A stretch of 64,000 nt of DNA from JAGRCP01 sp942490705 (GTDB lineage: Bacteria > Chloroflexota > Anaerolineae > Caldilineales > Caldilineaceae): the NCBI GenBank assembly GCA_942490705.1, contig CALNXY010000012.1:806001-870000 (forward strand). The letters are read 5' to 3'. Under the pieces are notes generated by a model. It saw only the letters and a list, made by a program, of their open reading frames with translations, searched no databases and had not been told where the DNA came from. Within the stretch, counting starts at the first letter, position 1. Each line of letters opens with the position of its first letter. Below are positions 25,600 to 34,223 of the stretch, piece after piece. Both the position numbers and the translations under genes were made by a program.

Positions 25600-26451
25600 G
25601 TGAATTCACGATTTCGCTCGGACTATCGCCTTGGCCCAATCCTGTGGTCCATCGGGCTTGGCGTCCTTGGCGTTACGCTACTACTCTTCAATTTTGACCT
25701 TCTGGCCCCTTACGAACCGTTGGCTCAATTCATTTTGGCCGCGCTCTTTGCGCTGGCAGGCGTGGGCTTTTTCTTTGCCGCCTATGCAGGCATGCCGCGC
25801 GATTGGGGGCAATTGATCCCTGCGTGGACGCTCATGGCGCTAGCCGGGATGATCTTGTCCAGCACGATTGACGCACTGGACGCGCGCCTCACTGCTGCCA
25901 TTCTCTTCATCGGTTTGGCAGCCGCGTTTTTTCATATCTACTTGCTGCGACGATTAGAGAATTGGTGGGCCGTCATCCCCGGCGGCTTTATGCTGGTCCT
26001 GGCTGTTGTGATTGCGCTGAGCGTACGCATTGTCCGGGCCGAAACGCTGGCGGCCGTTCTCTTTGCCGGCATGGGATTGGTCTTCTTTGCGCTCTATTTA
26101 CTGCCGGCGCGACGCCGTCAATGGTGGAGTTTGGTCCCTGGTAGCGTCTTGCTCGTCTTTGGTCTCTTCGTGTTGACGTCGAGTGAGACCGGTACGGCGG
26201 TCTGGTTGCGCTGGTGGCCAATTTTGCTGATTTTGGCCGGCATCGGCATGGGCTTTGCGGCCTGGCGTCGTCAACCGGCCGAACGCATGACCATCAACGC
26301 CGCGCCGACTGCATTTCAGCCGGCCGCTCTTCCTGAACCAACCGAGGCCACCGCCCCTGCCCCATCAACGCGAGCGGCGTTGGGTGAATATACGCGTCCA
26401 GCACCGGGGACTTCCGTCGAGATACTTCCCGACCCCGATGAGGAGCCGTAA
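25600..26451 (+). CDS. Multi-pass membrane protein of unknown function
   Basis: The protein has 283 residues with eight or so hydrophobic helices packed in pairs between residues 12 and 227, then a soluble Pro/Ala-rich tail. Internal similarity is visible: WWAVIPGGFMLVLAVVIALS and WWSLVPGSVLLVFGLFVLTS repeat the same pattern, so the fold may have arisen by duplication. It resembles the membrane part of LiaF/DUF5668-like proteins, but I would not name it. The GTG start has an excellent GGAGG site. Its terminator-separated position suggests independent expression. Confidence 0.7.
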   Translation: MNSRFRSDYRLGPILWSIGLGVLGVTLLLFNFDLLAPYEPLAQFILAALFALAGVGFFFAAYAGMPRDWGQLIPAWTLMALAGMILSSTIDALDARLTAAILFIGLAAAFFHIYLLRRLENWWAVIPGGFMLVLAVVIALSVRIVRAETLAAVLFAGMGLVFFALYLLPARRRQWWSLVPGSVLLVFGLFVLTSSETGTAVWLRWWPILLILAGIGMGFAAWRRQPAERMTINAAPTAFQPAALPEPTEATAPAPSTRAALGEYTRPAPGTSVEILPDPDEEP

Positions 26452-26534
26452 GAGCCAGAGCCCCCTCTTCTGTCGTGCCAAGTTGGGTGAGCGGTTCTGC
26501 GCAAGCGCCATTCCGAGTTTCCCCGTCTTGGCCT

Positions 26535-27125
26535 CTACGCATCGCCATCACGCACGACAATGCCGTCCCCGTCCATGCGCTCGATCACAGCCAAGGTGAC
26601 AATGGGGACGCCGAGACTGTCAAGCAATTCCCGACCGCCTTCAAACGCTTTTTCGATAATGCAGCCGATCCCGCATAGGGTTGCTCCGCACTGCTCAATC
26701 AGCGCTACCAGCGCGCCGATCGTCTTGCCGCTGGCCAAGAAATCATCGATGAGTAGTACGCGATCATCAGGCTGCAAATACTCGGGCGAAACGATGAGTT
26801 CGACGATACCGCCTTTGGTGTGGCTCGGTGCATGACCGCTGTAGAATCCATCGGGCATGGTGATGGGACGCGTCTTGCGTGCATAGATGATGGGGACGCC
26901 CAGAGCCAGCCCGGTCATCAGCGCCGGCGCAATGCCGCTGACCTCGGCGGTGATCACTTTGCTGATTCCGTCTACGCCGGCTGCGGTGAATCCGGCGGCA
27001 AAGGCGTTGCCCATCTCAAGGCTGAGCGCCGGATCGAGTTGATGGTTGATGAAACCGTCCACCTTGAGGATGCCGCCGCCAAGGTTCCGTCCCTCTGCCT
27101 CAATTCGCTCTACAAGCGCCTGCAT
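26535..27125 (-). CDS. xpt: Xanthine phosphoribosyltransferase
   Basis: This enzyme converts xanthine and PRPP to XMP in purine salvage. The 196-residue protein matches Xpt closely: LKVDGFINHQLDPALSLEMG, TAEVSGIAPALMTGLALG, YARKTRPITM, and the PRPP-binding loop VLLIDDFLASGKTIGAL. The ribosome site is a strong GGAGGGGAG just before the ATG. I find no purine riboswitch in the short upstream region. The gene stands alone on this strand. Confidence 0.96.
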   Translation of the reverse strand: MQALVERIEAEGRNLGGGILKVDGFINHQLDPALSLEMGNAFAAGFTAAGVDGISKVITAEVSGIAPALMTGLALGVPIIYARKTRPITMPDGFYSGHAPSHTKGGIVELIVSPEYLQPDDRVLLIDDFLASGKTIGALVALIEQCGATLCGIGCIIEKAFEGGRELLDSLGVPIVTLAVIERMDGDGIVVRDGDA

Positions 27126-27264
27126 GCTTTCTCCCCTCCGCTAGTTGAATAGTTCATGGTATTCAGAATTCTCAATGATTCATTTTGCCTCAATACAAAT
27201 CTGCGGACCGCTGCGACTGGATTGCTTACCCCACGACGTCTAAGCTGGACACGATTTCCTCCAT

Positions 27265-28488
27265 TCAGCGCTCGAAAATCGCTTCAACCGCCTCTGCCGC
27301 CCGTGTCGCGCCGCCGAGGGCGGCAAATTCAGCTTGCAGCGCTTTGGCCTGGGCGCGCTGGGGAGAGTGATCGGGCATGAGCTGGGCCAATGCATTGCGT
27401 AGGTTGTCTGGGGTCGCTTGGCGCGGGCTCATATGATAGCCGCAGCCCGTACGGGCCACGCCGCGACCCTGCCTGGCCTGATCTGCTGCGTGTGGCACAA
27501 CGACCTGGGGAACACCGTGGGTTACAAGCGCGTGGGTTGTCCCTGCTCCGCCGTGATGAATGGCCGCTGCGCAGGCGGGAAGGACGCTGGCGAAATCGAT
27601 CGTGGAAACGACTTGGCTCTGGCTGGGGAGATGCTCTTCCAGGCGAGAGGCCAGTAGCGTATCATCAGTGCCGCCCAGGGCAATGACGGGGACAGCGCCT
27701 AACTCCGCCGCAGCCTGACTGGCGGCGATGAAAAAGTTGGGGTCGTTGTTGAAGGTCGTTCCCAACGTGATAAAGACCCAAGGCGCTACAGTGGGATCCG
27801 GATAGCCGGCGGGCACGGGGCCTGTCGCGCCAGGAAGGCCACCCACATGGCGCGTCTGGATGCCGATGGGCACATCGGCAAACCAGCTTGGGCTCCAGTA
27901 GCTGAGGTGAAGGTCCGGCGCGCAGAGGGCCGGCGGGCCGGCTGCGCTGAAGTTGAGGCCGTCAATGTCAAAGCGAGCCAGCAAGGCCGCCAGCCGTTCA
28001 CGGCCGCTGGCAACCATGGGGTCGGATGGAGCAGCCGTATTGGCAACAGGGGAGGACGGTGCAGGCCAGCCGGCCACAACCAACGGTATCGCTGCCCGCT
28101 CTGCGGCGATGCCTGCCGCGGCGATAAACATTTCACTGATGAGTAGATCCGGCTGGAACGACTGTGCGAGCTCGTTCAAGGCACTTGCAGCATTGCCGAC
28201 CCGCTCAACATCCAACCACTGATCAAGGGCGCGTAATTGCCGCAGGCGCTGAAAACTCTGGGGATCGCCGGCGTCGTCTGGACGCAGGGGAGGCGGCGGT
28301 GGCCAGCGCCAGCCTGTCTCGTACAGCGCATGAAAAGCGAGGCCACTCTGCTCAATGTGCGTCTGGACGGCGCCGCCGCTCGCCCATAGCACCTCATGCC
28401 CGCGGTGCTGCAGTGCGCGCGCCGTCTCCAGATAACCGCCCCAGTCCAGGTGACCTGAGAGCGGCGCCGAGAGGCAGAGCACGCGCAT
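27265..28488 (-). CDS. MGT/UGT-type glycosyltransferase (GT1)
   Basis: This is a GT-B fold enzyme of 407 residues resembling macrolide, flavonoid and carotenoid glycosyltransferases. The N-terminus MRVLCLSAPLSGHLDWGG is the acceptor-binding start. The C-terminal half has VFITLGTTFNNDPNFF and the donor site HHGGAGTTHALVTHGVPQVV. The acceptor is unknown. I choose ATG 28488. A GTG at 28509 is also in frame and overlaps the upstream stop. It is last in the long leftward block, 10 bp after the lipoprotein gene. Confidence 0.9.
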   Translation of the reverse strand: MRVLCLSAPLSGHLDWGGYLETARALQHRGHEVLWASGGAVQTHIEQSGLAFHALYETGWRWPPPPPLRPDDAGDPQSFQRLRQLRALDQWLDVERVGNAASALNELAQSFQPDLLISEMFIAAAGIAAERAAIPLVVAGWPAPSSPVANTAAPSDPMVASGRERLAALLARFDIDGLNFSAAGPPALCAPDLHLSYWSPSWFADVPIGIQTRHVGGLPGATGPVPAGYPDPTVAPWVFITLGTTFNNDPNFFIAASQAAAELGAVPVIALGGTDDTLLASRLEEHLPSQSQVVSTIDFASVLPACAAAIHHGGAGTTHALVTHGVPQVVVPHAADQARQGRGVARTGCGYHMSPRQATPDNLRNALAQLMPDHSPQRAQAKALQAEFAALGGATRAAEAVEAIFER

Positions 28489-28498
28489 GGGGAGCCGC

Positions 28499-30565
28499 TT
28501 AGCCTCCACAGCCTGGCGTCACACGGAAGAGTCCGCCATCGCCCGTGCCCAGCCACAGAGCGCCGTCGGGCGCTGTGGCTACCGCCAGCAGCGGCCAGAC
28601 CAGCATGACGCGCTCAGTCGTAACCTGACCACCGGCATTGCTCAGGCGGTAGAGGCCAGGCTCCTTGCCATATTGCCCATAGAAGATCGTGCCATAGGCC
28701 CAGGTGATGCCGGTGGGCGCGGCCGTGTTAATCAGCGTGGCCACCGGCCCGACGTGGCGCGTGCCGAAGTTGCCCGTCAGCGCCAGTGGAAAGCCATAAA
28801 AGGGTGCTGTGATGTCGCTGCCCGTGGCTTGGCGCGGGTCGAGTATGTTGACTTCATCGCCGGCGCTCACGTCTTCGGGCACGTTGGTCGCCCCGTTGTC
28901 GGTAAACCAGATGCGGCCGGACGGATCGGCTGTGATGCCATAGGGGTTGCGAACGCCCATGGCCGCCGTGGAGAAGACATTGATCGAGCGCTCGCTGAGC
29001 AGTTGACCCAACGGCGCACGCACGATCCGTGCCGAATACGGATTGCCGCCCGCCATCAGATTGACCGCCGCTATTTCAGAAATGCCTTCGATGGGGCCGT
29101 CGGAATACCCATCGCGCACGCCACCGGCCGAGACGTACACATAGCCGTCGCTGATAACGATGCCATTGTTGGCGTGGAAAAGCTGACTGTTGACGGCAAA
29201 GCCACCGGCCAGTGGTTCGTATTCGCCGCCATCTGGAATACGGCCGACCTCACCTGCCCGGCTCAGGTAAAGCGAGCCATCATGCCAATCGAGGCCGGTG
29301 ATCCGTGTTGATTCGCTGAAAATCTCGTTGAAGTTGGCGTCGCTCAGATAATCGTAGGTTGCGATAGAGCGGCTTGGGTGGTTTGCATCATACAACACCA
29401 GGTTGTCGACCTCACCCACGGGTGGCGAGTCTAGCGCCAGAAACATGCGTCCATCCGGCGCAAAGGCAATGGCCGTGATGCTGCGGTCGTTATCGGGGAG
29501 CCGGCGTTCGACGCAGAAGCCGCCCCGGGCATCAAGCCAGCCATCGTCGTCGCCAGGGGGCGGTAGATTGAGCGTTTGAGCCTGAATGCCGGCGGCGGCT
29601 GCGCTGGCGCCGCCGCTGTAAACGGGACCCGTAGCGGCAGCCGCCACCACGTCTTCGCCGCTGTCGGCATTATCGCCGGCGGCGGGCGCGGCATTTGCTG
29701 ATGCTGCTGGACCGTTGACGATGGTCGGCGTGAAGCCTTCGGCCACGCTGGCGACGGCTGCAGGCAATGGCTTGGCGCCGCACGACATCGGTATGACCAG
29801 CTCTGCATTGATGTAGTTGCCGGCATTCTCGACGGCATCGTCCGCGCAGCCATTGGAAACGGCTTCAACATCCATGGCGTCGATGGAGGCCCAGAGGTTG
29901 TCACGCGCAGGCAGCGCACTGCGCCGCTCCGGCGCGCCCGCCTCGATCCACAGTCGGACCGTCTCTTTGTCGAGCTCAGAGAGCTCGCCCACCATGGGCA
30001 TCGTGTTGGTGTTGATCATTTCCCAAAGCTGGGAGGCGTCAGGGTCGCCGGGCACGACGACAGGGCCATTTTCGCTGCCGGCCATAAGAGGGTCGTAGGC
30101 CGTCACCTGGAGCCCTTTGGTTTGGACGACGCCGCTATGGCAGGAGGCGCACGTGCGCTCAAAGATCGGCTGCACATCTTCTTGAAAGCCGATTGCGCCG
30201 GTTTCCAACGAGATACTGGCGCCACTCAGGTCGGCCAGCGGCTCCGTTTCACCGGCGGCAAAGAGGCCGTCAATGCGCACGATGGTGCCTTGGGGCACCC
30301 GTCCGACCCGGCACTGCCCCACCTGCGTTTCGGGGCGGACGTTGGTGTTCTCGGCCATGACGCCATAGACCGGTTGCTTGGAGGCCAAGCAGGCTACCGC
30401 GTCCTCAATGCTGACGAGCGAGCGCTGGTCGACGCGCTCAATGCCGAGAATATTGGGATCTTCGAAGGGCAGGGGCGGCGGACCGCCGACAACAGGCCCC
30501 GTGCAGCTTGTTAAAAAAAGCACGATTGCCGTCGAAAAAAATAGCGAGAGTCCAAAGTGTTTCAT
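28499..30565 (-). CDS. Cytochrome c plus beta-propeller lipoprotein
   Basis: The protein is 688 residues long. A lipobox LTSC (Cys21) marks it as an exported lipoprotein. A planctomycete-type cytochrome c domain follows with the heme site CASCH near 141-145 and MPMVGELSELD as a likely region for the Met ligand. After a Gly/Ala-rich linker (about 270-330) comes an NHL/glucose-dehydrogenase-like propeller with AIAFAPDGRMFLALD, ITGLDWHDGSLYLSR and GVRNPYGITADPSGRIWFTD. It could be a sorbosone/sugar dehydrogenase-like oxidoreductase passing electrons to its own heme, but this is inference. Its ATG overlaps the ribF stop (ATGA). Confidence 0.82.
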   Translation of the reverse strand: MKHFGLSLFFSTAIVLFLTSCTGPVVGGPPPLPFEDPNILGIERVDQRSLVSIEDAVACLASKQPVYGVMAENTNVRPETQVGQCRVGRVPQGTIVRIDGLFAAGETEPLADLSGASISLETGAIGFQEDVQPIFERTCASCHSGVVQTKGLQVTAYDPLMAGSENGPVVVPGDPDASQLWEMINTNTMPMVGELSELDKETVRLWIEAGAPERRSALPARDNLWASIDAMDVEAVSNGCADDAVENAGNYINAELVIPMSCGAKPLPAAVASVAEGFTPTIVNGPAASANAAPAAGDNADSGEDVVAAAATGPVYSGGASAAAAGIQAQTLNLPPPGDDDGWLDARGGFCVERRLPDNDRSITAIAFAPDGRMFLALDSPPVGEVDNLVLYDANHPSRSIATYDYLSDANFNEIFSESTRITGLDWHDGSLYLSRAGEVGRIPDGGEYEPLAGGFAVNSQLFHANNGIVISDGYVYVSAGGVRDGYSDGPIEGISEIAAVNLMAGGNPYSARIVRAPLGQLLSERSINVFSTAAMGVRNPYGITADPSGRIWFTDNGATNVPEDVSAGDEVNILDPRQATGSDITAPFYGFPLALTGNFGTRHVGPVATLINTAAPTGITWAYGTIFYGQYGKEPGLYRLSNAGGQVTTERVMLVWPLLAVATAPDGALWLGTGDGGLFRVTPGCGG

Positions 30566-31554
30566 GAGTTCACCGTCTCAAATATGGTACGCGCGGCTGC
30601 GATGTCGCGCTGTATCTGGGCCAACAACTCGTCAAGGCCGTCAAAGCGCTGTTCGCCACGTAGGCGAGCGAGAAATTCGACGCGTAAGGTCGCGCCGTAA
30701 AGATCGCCCGACTGCCCCGCGCGCGGAAAGTCGAGCAGGTGGGTCTCCAACCGGTGGTTTTCACCATCCACTGTCGGTCGGACGCCCAGATTGCTTACAC
30801 TGTCATATGCCTGCCAGGTGGCTGCATCCATGCTCGCTTCGTCATGCTCGCCCGTCGGCACAATGTAGGTACGCGTTGCATAGACGCCATCCGCTGGCAG
30901 CAGCTTGTCGTTCCGCGTCTGAATATTGGCCGTGGGAATGCCGATGGTGCGGCCGCGCCGGTCACCTTCAACCACGACGCCGGTTGCATGATAGGCACGG
31001 CCCAGCAGGTCCGCGGCGTCGCGGACGTCGCCCATGCGTAAATCGTGGCGGATGACGCTGCTGCGCACGGCCTTGTCCGCCATGTCGATGGGCTCAATGG
31101 TGTAGAGCTCATAGCCCAATTCCTGTCCCAGCAGGCGCAGCGTTGGCAAGTCGCCCGCGCGGTTTCGGCCCAATGCGAAGTCGGGGCCGACGACGAGTCC
31201 GATCATACCGAGTTTCTCTTTGAGCAGCGTTACAAACTCGCGCGCCGAGAGCGCTGCCAAGTCGTGATCAAAAGGCTGGATGACGCCCACATCAATGCCT
31301 TGCGCGGCAGCCAGACGCAGCCGTTCGGCCGGCGTCGTCAGCAGTTGCAGATCAGTTTCGGGACGGAGGACAGCTAGAGGATGCGGTGAAAAGGTGACGA
31401 GCGCAGTTTGGGCGTTGGGATCGTGTTGCGCAGCGAGCGCCTGCATATAGGTCAAAAGCGCCTGGTGCCCTCGATGCAGGCCATCGAAGTTGCCGATGGT
31501 TAGATAGGTTGGTCCTGCCACCCGCACGCTGCGAATATCGTCAAAAATCTGCAT
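30562..31554 (-). CDS. ribF: Bifunctional riboflavin kinase/FAD synthetase
   Basis: This enzyme makes FMN from riboflavin and then FAD. The N-terminal nucleotidyltransferase shows LTIGNFDGLHRGHQALL and LVVGPDFALGRNRAGD. The C-terminal kinase domain has the GRTIGIPTANI motif and NLGVRPTV. At 330 residues it has the usual length. I start at ATG 31554 because the nucleotidyltransferase domain begins there; the open frame extends further upstream. It lies in the usual place after truB. No FMN riboswitch is visible. Confidence 0.96.
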   Translation of the reverse strand: MQIFDDIRSVRVAGPTYLTIGNFDGLHRGHQALLTYMQALAAQHDPNAQTALVTFSPHPLAVLRPETDLQLLTTPAERLRLAAAQGIDVGVIQPFDHDLAALSAREFVTLLKEKLGMIGLVVGPDFALGRNRAGDLPTLRLLGQELGYELYTIEPIDMADKAVRSSVIRHDLRMGDVRDAADLLGRAYHATGVVVEGDRRGRTIGIPTANIQTRNDKLLPADGVYATRTYIVPTGEHDEASMDAATWQAYDSVSNLGVRPTVDGENHRLETHLLDFPRAGQSGDLYGATLRVEFLARLRGEQRFDGLDELLAQIQRDIAAARTIFETVNS

Positions 31555-31656
31555 AAGTGGCCAGTCTAACTCAGTTTCGCATGAATCCAATGCAAGAAAT
31601 CCAACGCAAGGATTCCGTATGCCCGAGTTCCGGGCCCTTCTCTCCAAATCGATTCA

Positions 31657-32634
31657 CTACCCGTTGGCAAACCACTTTTCGGCTTTCCATAAGCCGCCCG
31701 GCGCAGCGTCTGTTCCTGCCTCGAGACAGCGGACAATGCCGGCAAATGTCCCCTGCTCATCGACTGCCCGTGCGAGACTGCCTGCCACCGGGGCGATTGC
31801 GCCGTCCTGAAGCCAGACCTTCTGACCAAAGCCCAATCGCTGCATCGCCGTGCCGTCGAGCATCAATTCGGGTAGCGTTAAGCCCCAACCTGGGGGCAGA
31901 AGCATTTCGTCCAAAGCCTGCCCGGCCGCTGTGATCGTGTCCAGCGTGTGCGCATCGGCCAGGGTGAAGGGACCTGCTGCTTCACGACGCAGTCCGCTCA
32001 AATGAGCGCAGACGCCCAACGCCTGGCCCAGGTCATGGGCTAAGCTGCGCACGTAGGTGCCGGCCGATCCCCGTACCTGCACGCGTAGCCGATTTGGCTC
32101 CATCCAGTCTACCAAAGTCAGGTCATGTATGGTAATCCGTCGGGCTTCGATTTCGACCGTTTCACCGCGTCGCGCTTTGCGGTGCAGGCTTTCACCTCCC
32201 TGTTTGAGTGCAGAGTAAATCGGTGGCCGCTGGTCGATTTCGCCACGAAAACCGGCCAGTGCATCGTCGATCATTGCGGCTGTCAGGGGCGGAACGGGGC
32301 CGCGTTCCGTGACTTCACCCAGGGCGTCATAAGTGTCGGTCGCCGTGCCCAGCGTAATCTCGGCCAGATATTGTTTGGGATGTCCCTGATAGTACTCGAC
32401 CAGCCGTGTCGCCTGACCCAGGCAGAGCACAAGCACGCCACTGGCCATGGGATCAAGGGTACCCGTATGACCGATGCGCCGTTGGCGGCTGGCGCGACGC
32501 ACCTGCTGAACAACGTCGTGACTGGTGGGTAGGTCGTATTCGTTTAAGTCGCGACCGGCGGTTTGCCAGTCAAAGGGGAGTCCGGGCTTGTCAACGATCA
32601 ACAGACCGGAAAGTGGTGATGACTGTTTGGGCAT
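31657..32634 (-). CDS. truB: tRNA pseudouridine-55 synthase
   Basis: This enzyme isomerises U55 in the T-loop of tRNAs. The catalytic Asp is in HTGTLDPMASGVLVL, and YLAEITLGTATDTYDALG and GSAGTYVRSLAHDLG are also typical. The 325-residue length is slightly long. The first motif, normally VDKPxGxTSHDVV without interruption, carries about 18 extra residues between LLIVDKP and TSHDVV (positions roughly 17-36). The gene lies in the nusA-infB-rbfA cluster, 16 bp after nrnA. Confidence 0.95.
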   Translation of the reverse strand: MPKQSSPLSGLLIVDKPGLPFDWQTAGRDLNEYDLPTSHDVVQQVRRASRQRRIGHTGTLDPMASGVLVLCLGQATRLVEYYQGHPKQYLAEITLGTATDTYDALGEVTERGPVPPLTAAMIDDALAGFRGEIDQRPPIYSALKQGGESLHRKARRGETVEIEARRITIHDLTLVDWMEPNRLRVQVRGSAGTYVRSLAHDLGQALGVCAHLSGLRREAAGPFTLADAHTLDTITAAGQALDEMLLPPGWGLTLPELMLDGTAMQRLGFGQKVWLQDGAIAPVAGSLARAVDEQGTFAGIVRCLEAGTDAAPGGLWKAEKWFANG

Positions 32635-32650
32635 GGTGGCTATGGCCGGG

Positions 32651-33652
32651 TCAACCCATCATCGCGGCTTGTTGGGCCCGGGCTGTCTGCAACTGTGCAA
32701 CAATGGTTGGAACCGCCTCGTCCAGCGTGCCCGGAACGGTGCAGCCCGCAGCCGGCGGATGACCGCCGCCACCCAAAGCAAAGGCGACGTCGCTCACGCT
32801 GTAACCGGGCTTGGCGCGAAAGCTGCATTCGACTACCGGCGCGTCGCCATCATCAAATTTCTGAATGAAGGTCGCGCTGATATCGGCCTCTGCGATCGAA
32901 CTCAGCGTGCTGCTCAGCTCCAGATCTTCGCCACTGGCGCCGGCTGCAGCCAGCTGCTCCGGCGAGACGGTGACCCAGAGGACGCGGTCTGCCAACTGCG
33001 CATCGGGCAGGACTTCCCCCCACAGCTTGAGTGACCGATAGGGCTTGCTGTTGAGCGTTTGCGCAGTGATCGTTGCGAGCTGTGCCCCACCTTCCATCAG
33101 CCGGGTTGCCGCCGCCAGCACGGCCGGCGTGGTATTGCTCGTGCGAAAGCAGAGCGTGTCGGTGACGAGACCGGTGAGAAGCGCCTCGGCCAGTGCGCCG
33201 TCAATCGGTACGCTAAGGCCATCGGCCAGGTAGACAAGCATCTGGCAGGTGGCGGCGCAGCCGGGCTCGACCCAGTTGATATCGCCGAAGTAGGTGTTGG
33301 TCACGTGATGGTCGATGACCGCCATGGGGATGGCGTCGTGGGCATCGGGCCGAAAAATGTTTCCCATGCGGTCAGCGCTGGACGCATCGAGTACGAGTAT
33401 GCAGTCGTAGTGATCGGCCACGCCCGTGGCATCGACAATCTCTTCGGCGCCCGGCAAAAAGCGCAGCCCTTCAGGAACCGGATCCTGCAGGGCGAGGGTT
33501 GCCTCTTTGTCCAAGCGGTGCAGGATCTCGCCCATGGCCAACAGACTGCCCACTGCATCGCCGTCCGGTCCTACGTGACTGATGCAAAGGAAGCGATCAC
33601 CGGCTTCGATCGCAGCGATGACTTCTGTGATCACAGTCGTGTCGATTTGCAT
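32651..33652 (-). CDS. nrnA: DHH-family phosphoesterase (NrnA-type)
   Basis: This is a 333-residue DHH/DHHA1 enzyme that degrades short RNA oligomers and/or dephosphorylates pAp. The metal-binding motifs are ISHVGPDGDAVGS (motif I, with His replaced at its first position by Val after the conserved H), LVLDASSADR (motif II), VIDHHVTNTYFGDINW (DHH motif) and the C-terminal glycine loop ALGGGGHPPAAG. It sits between rbfA and truB, as it often does in Gram-positive and Chloroflexota genomes. Separate oligoribonuclease or c-di-AMP activities cannot be told from the sequence. Confidence 0.93.
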   Translation of the reverse strand: MQIDTTVITEVIAAIEAGDRFLCISHVGPDGDAVGSLLAMGEILHRLDKEATLALQDPVPEGLRFLPGAEEIVDATGVADHYDCILVLDASSADRMGNIFRPDAHDAIPMAVIDHHVTNTYFGDINWVEPGCAATCQMLVYLADGLSVPIDGALAEALLTGLVTDTLCFRTSNTTPAVLAAATRLMEGGAQLATITAQTLNSKPYRSLKLWGEVLPDAQLADRVLWVTVSPEQLAAAGASGEDLELSSTLSSIAEADISATFIQKFDDGDAPVVECSFRAKPGYSVSDVAFALGGGGHPPAAGCTVPGTLDEAVPTIVAQLQTARAQQAAMMG

Positions 33653-33658
33653 GATTGG

Positions 33659-34099
33659 CTAGCGCTCCGTTTCCAGGCCGGCATCGCCAAGGTCGTCAGC
33701 GTCAACCAGGCTGCCATCCTCGGCATTGGCGACCGCTTCATCTTCTTCGGTACGCTCCTCGGCGATCTGGGCAAGCAGTTCGCTGATGCGCGCAGCGCGT
33801 TGGGGCGATTCGTCGTACGAGAAGAGCAGTTCCGGCACGGCGCGCATGGTACAGCGTGTGGCGATCTCGCGCCGAACGTAGGGCTGGGCCTGACGCAGCG
33901 CATCAAGTACGTCGCGCTGGCTGACTTCGTCGTCGTCGTGAAAGACAAAGACTTTGACGCTGCGCAGGTCGCGGCTGACCTTCACATCGGTGACACGGGC
34001 CAGGGATAGCCGCGGGTCTTCCAGTTCGGAGCCAACGATGATGCTCAGCTCCTCAAAGAGCATGCGCGCCATACGTTCCTGACGAATATTAGTTGACAT
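33659..34099 (-). CDS. rbfA: Ribosome-binding factor A
   Basis: This is a 16S rRNA maturation factor of 146 residues with a KH-type fold. Key stretches are RQERMARMLFEELSIIV, DPRLSLARVTDVKVSRDLRS and RREIATRCTMRAVPELLFSYD. The C-terminal 35 residues form an acidic tail. The start is ATG 34099 with an AGGAGTT site, although the frame is open upstream. It lies 124 bp after infB. Confidence 0.95.
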   Translation of the reverse strand: MSTNIRQERMARMLFEELSIIVGSELEDPRLSLARVTDVKVSRDLRSVKVFVFHDDDEVSQRDVLDALRQAQPYVRREIATRCTMRAVPELLFSYDESPQRAARISELLAQIAEERTEEDEAVANAEDGSLVDADDLGDAGLETER

Positions 34100-34223
34100 G
34101 ATGGATAACTCCTGGCGGGGCAGGTCTTGCGAACGGTAGCTTTGAAAGGGGCTGGAAAACGACAGCAGGTGGATGCGCTGACCGATCATTTGCCGATCAG
34201 CGCATCCACACTATACGTTCTGC

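Noticed and set aside
27126..27264. Purine riboswitch before xpt
   Set aside because: The upstream sequence is too short and does not show the paired loops of the purine aptamer.
31555..31656. FMN riboswitch before ribF
   Set aside because: The region is only about 100 bp and lacks the conserved multi-helix core.
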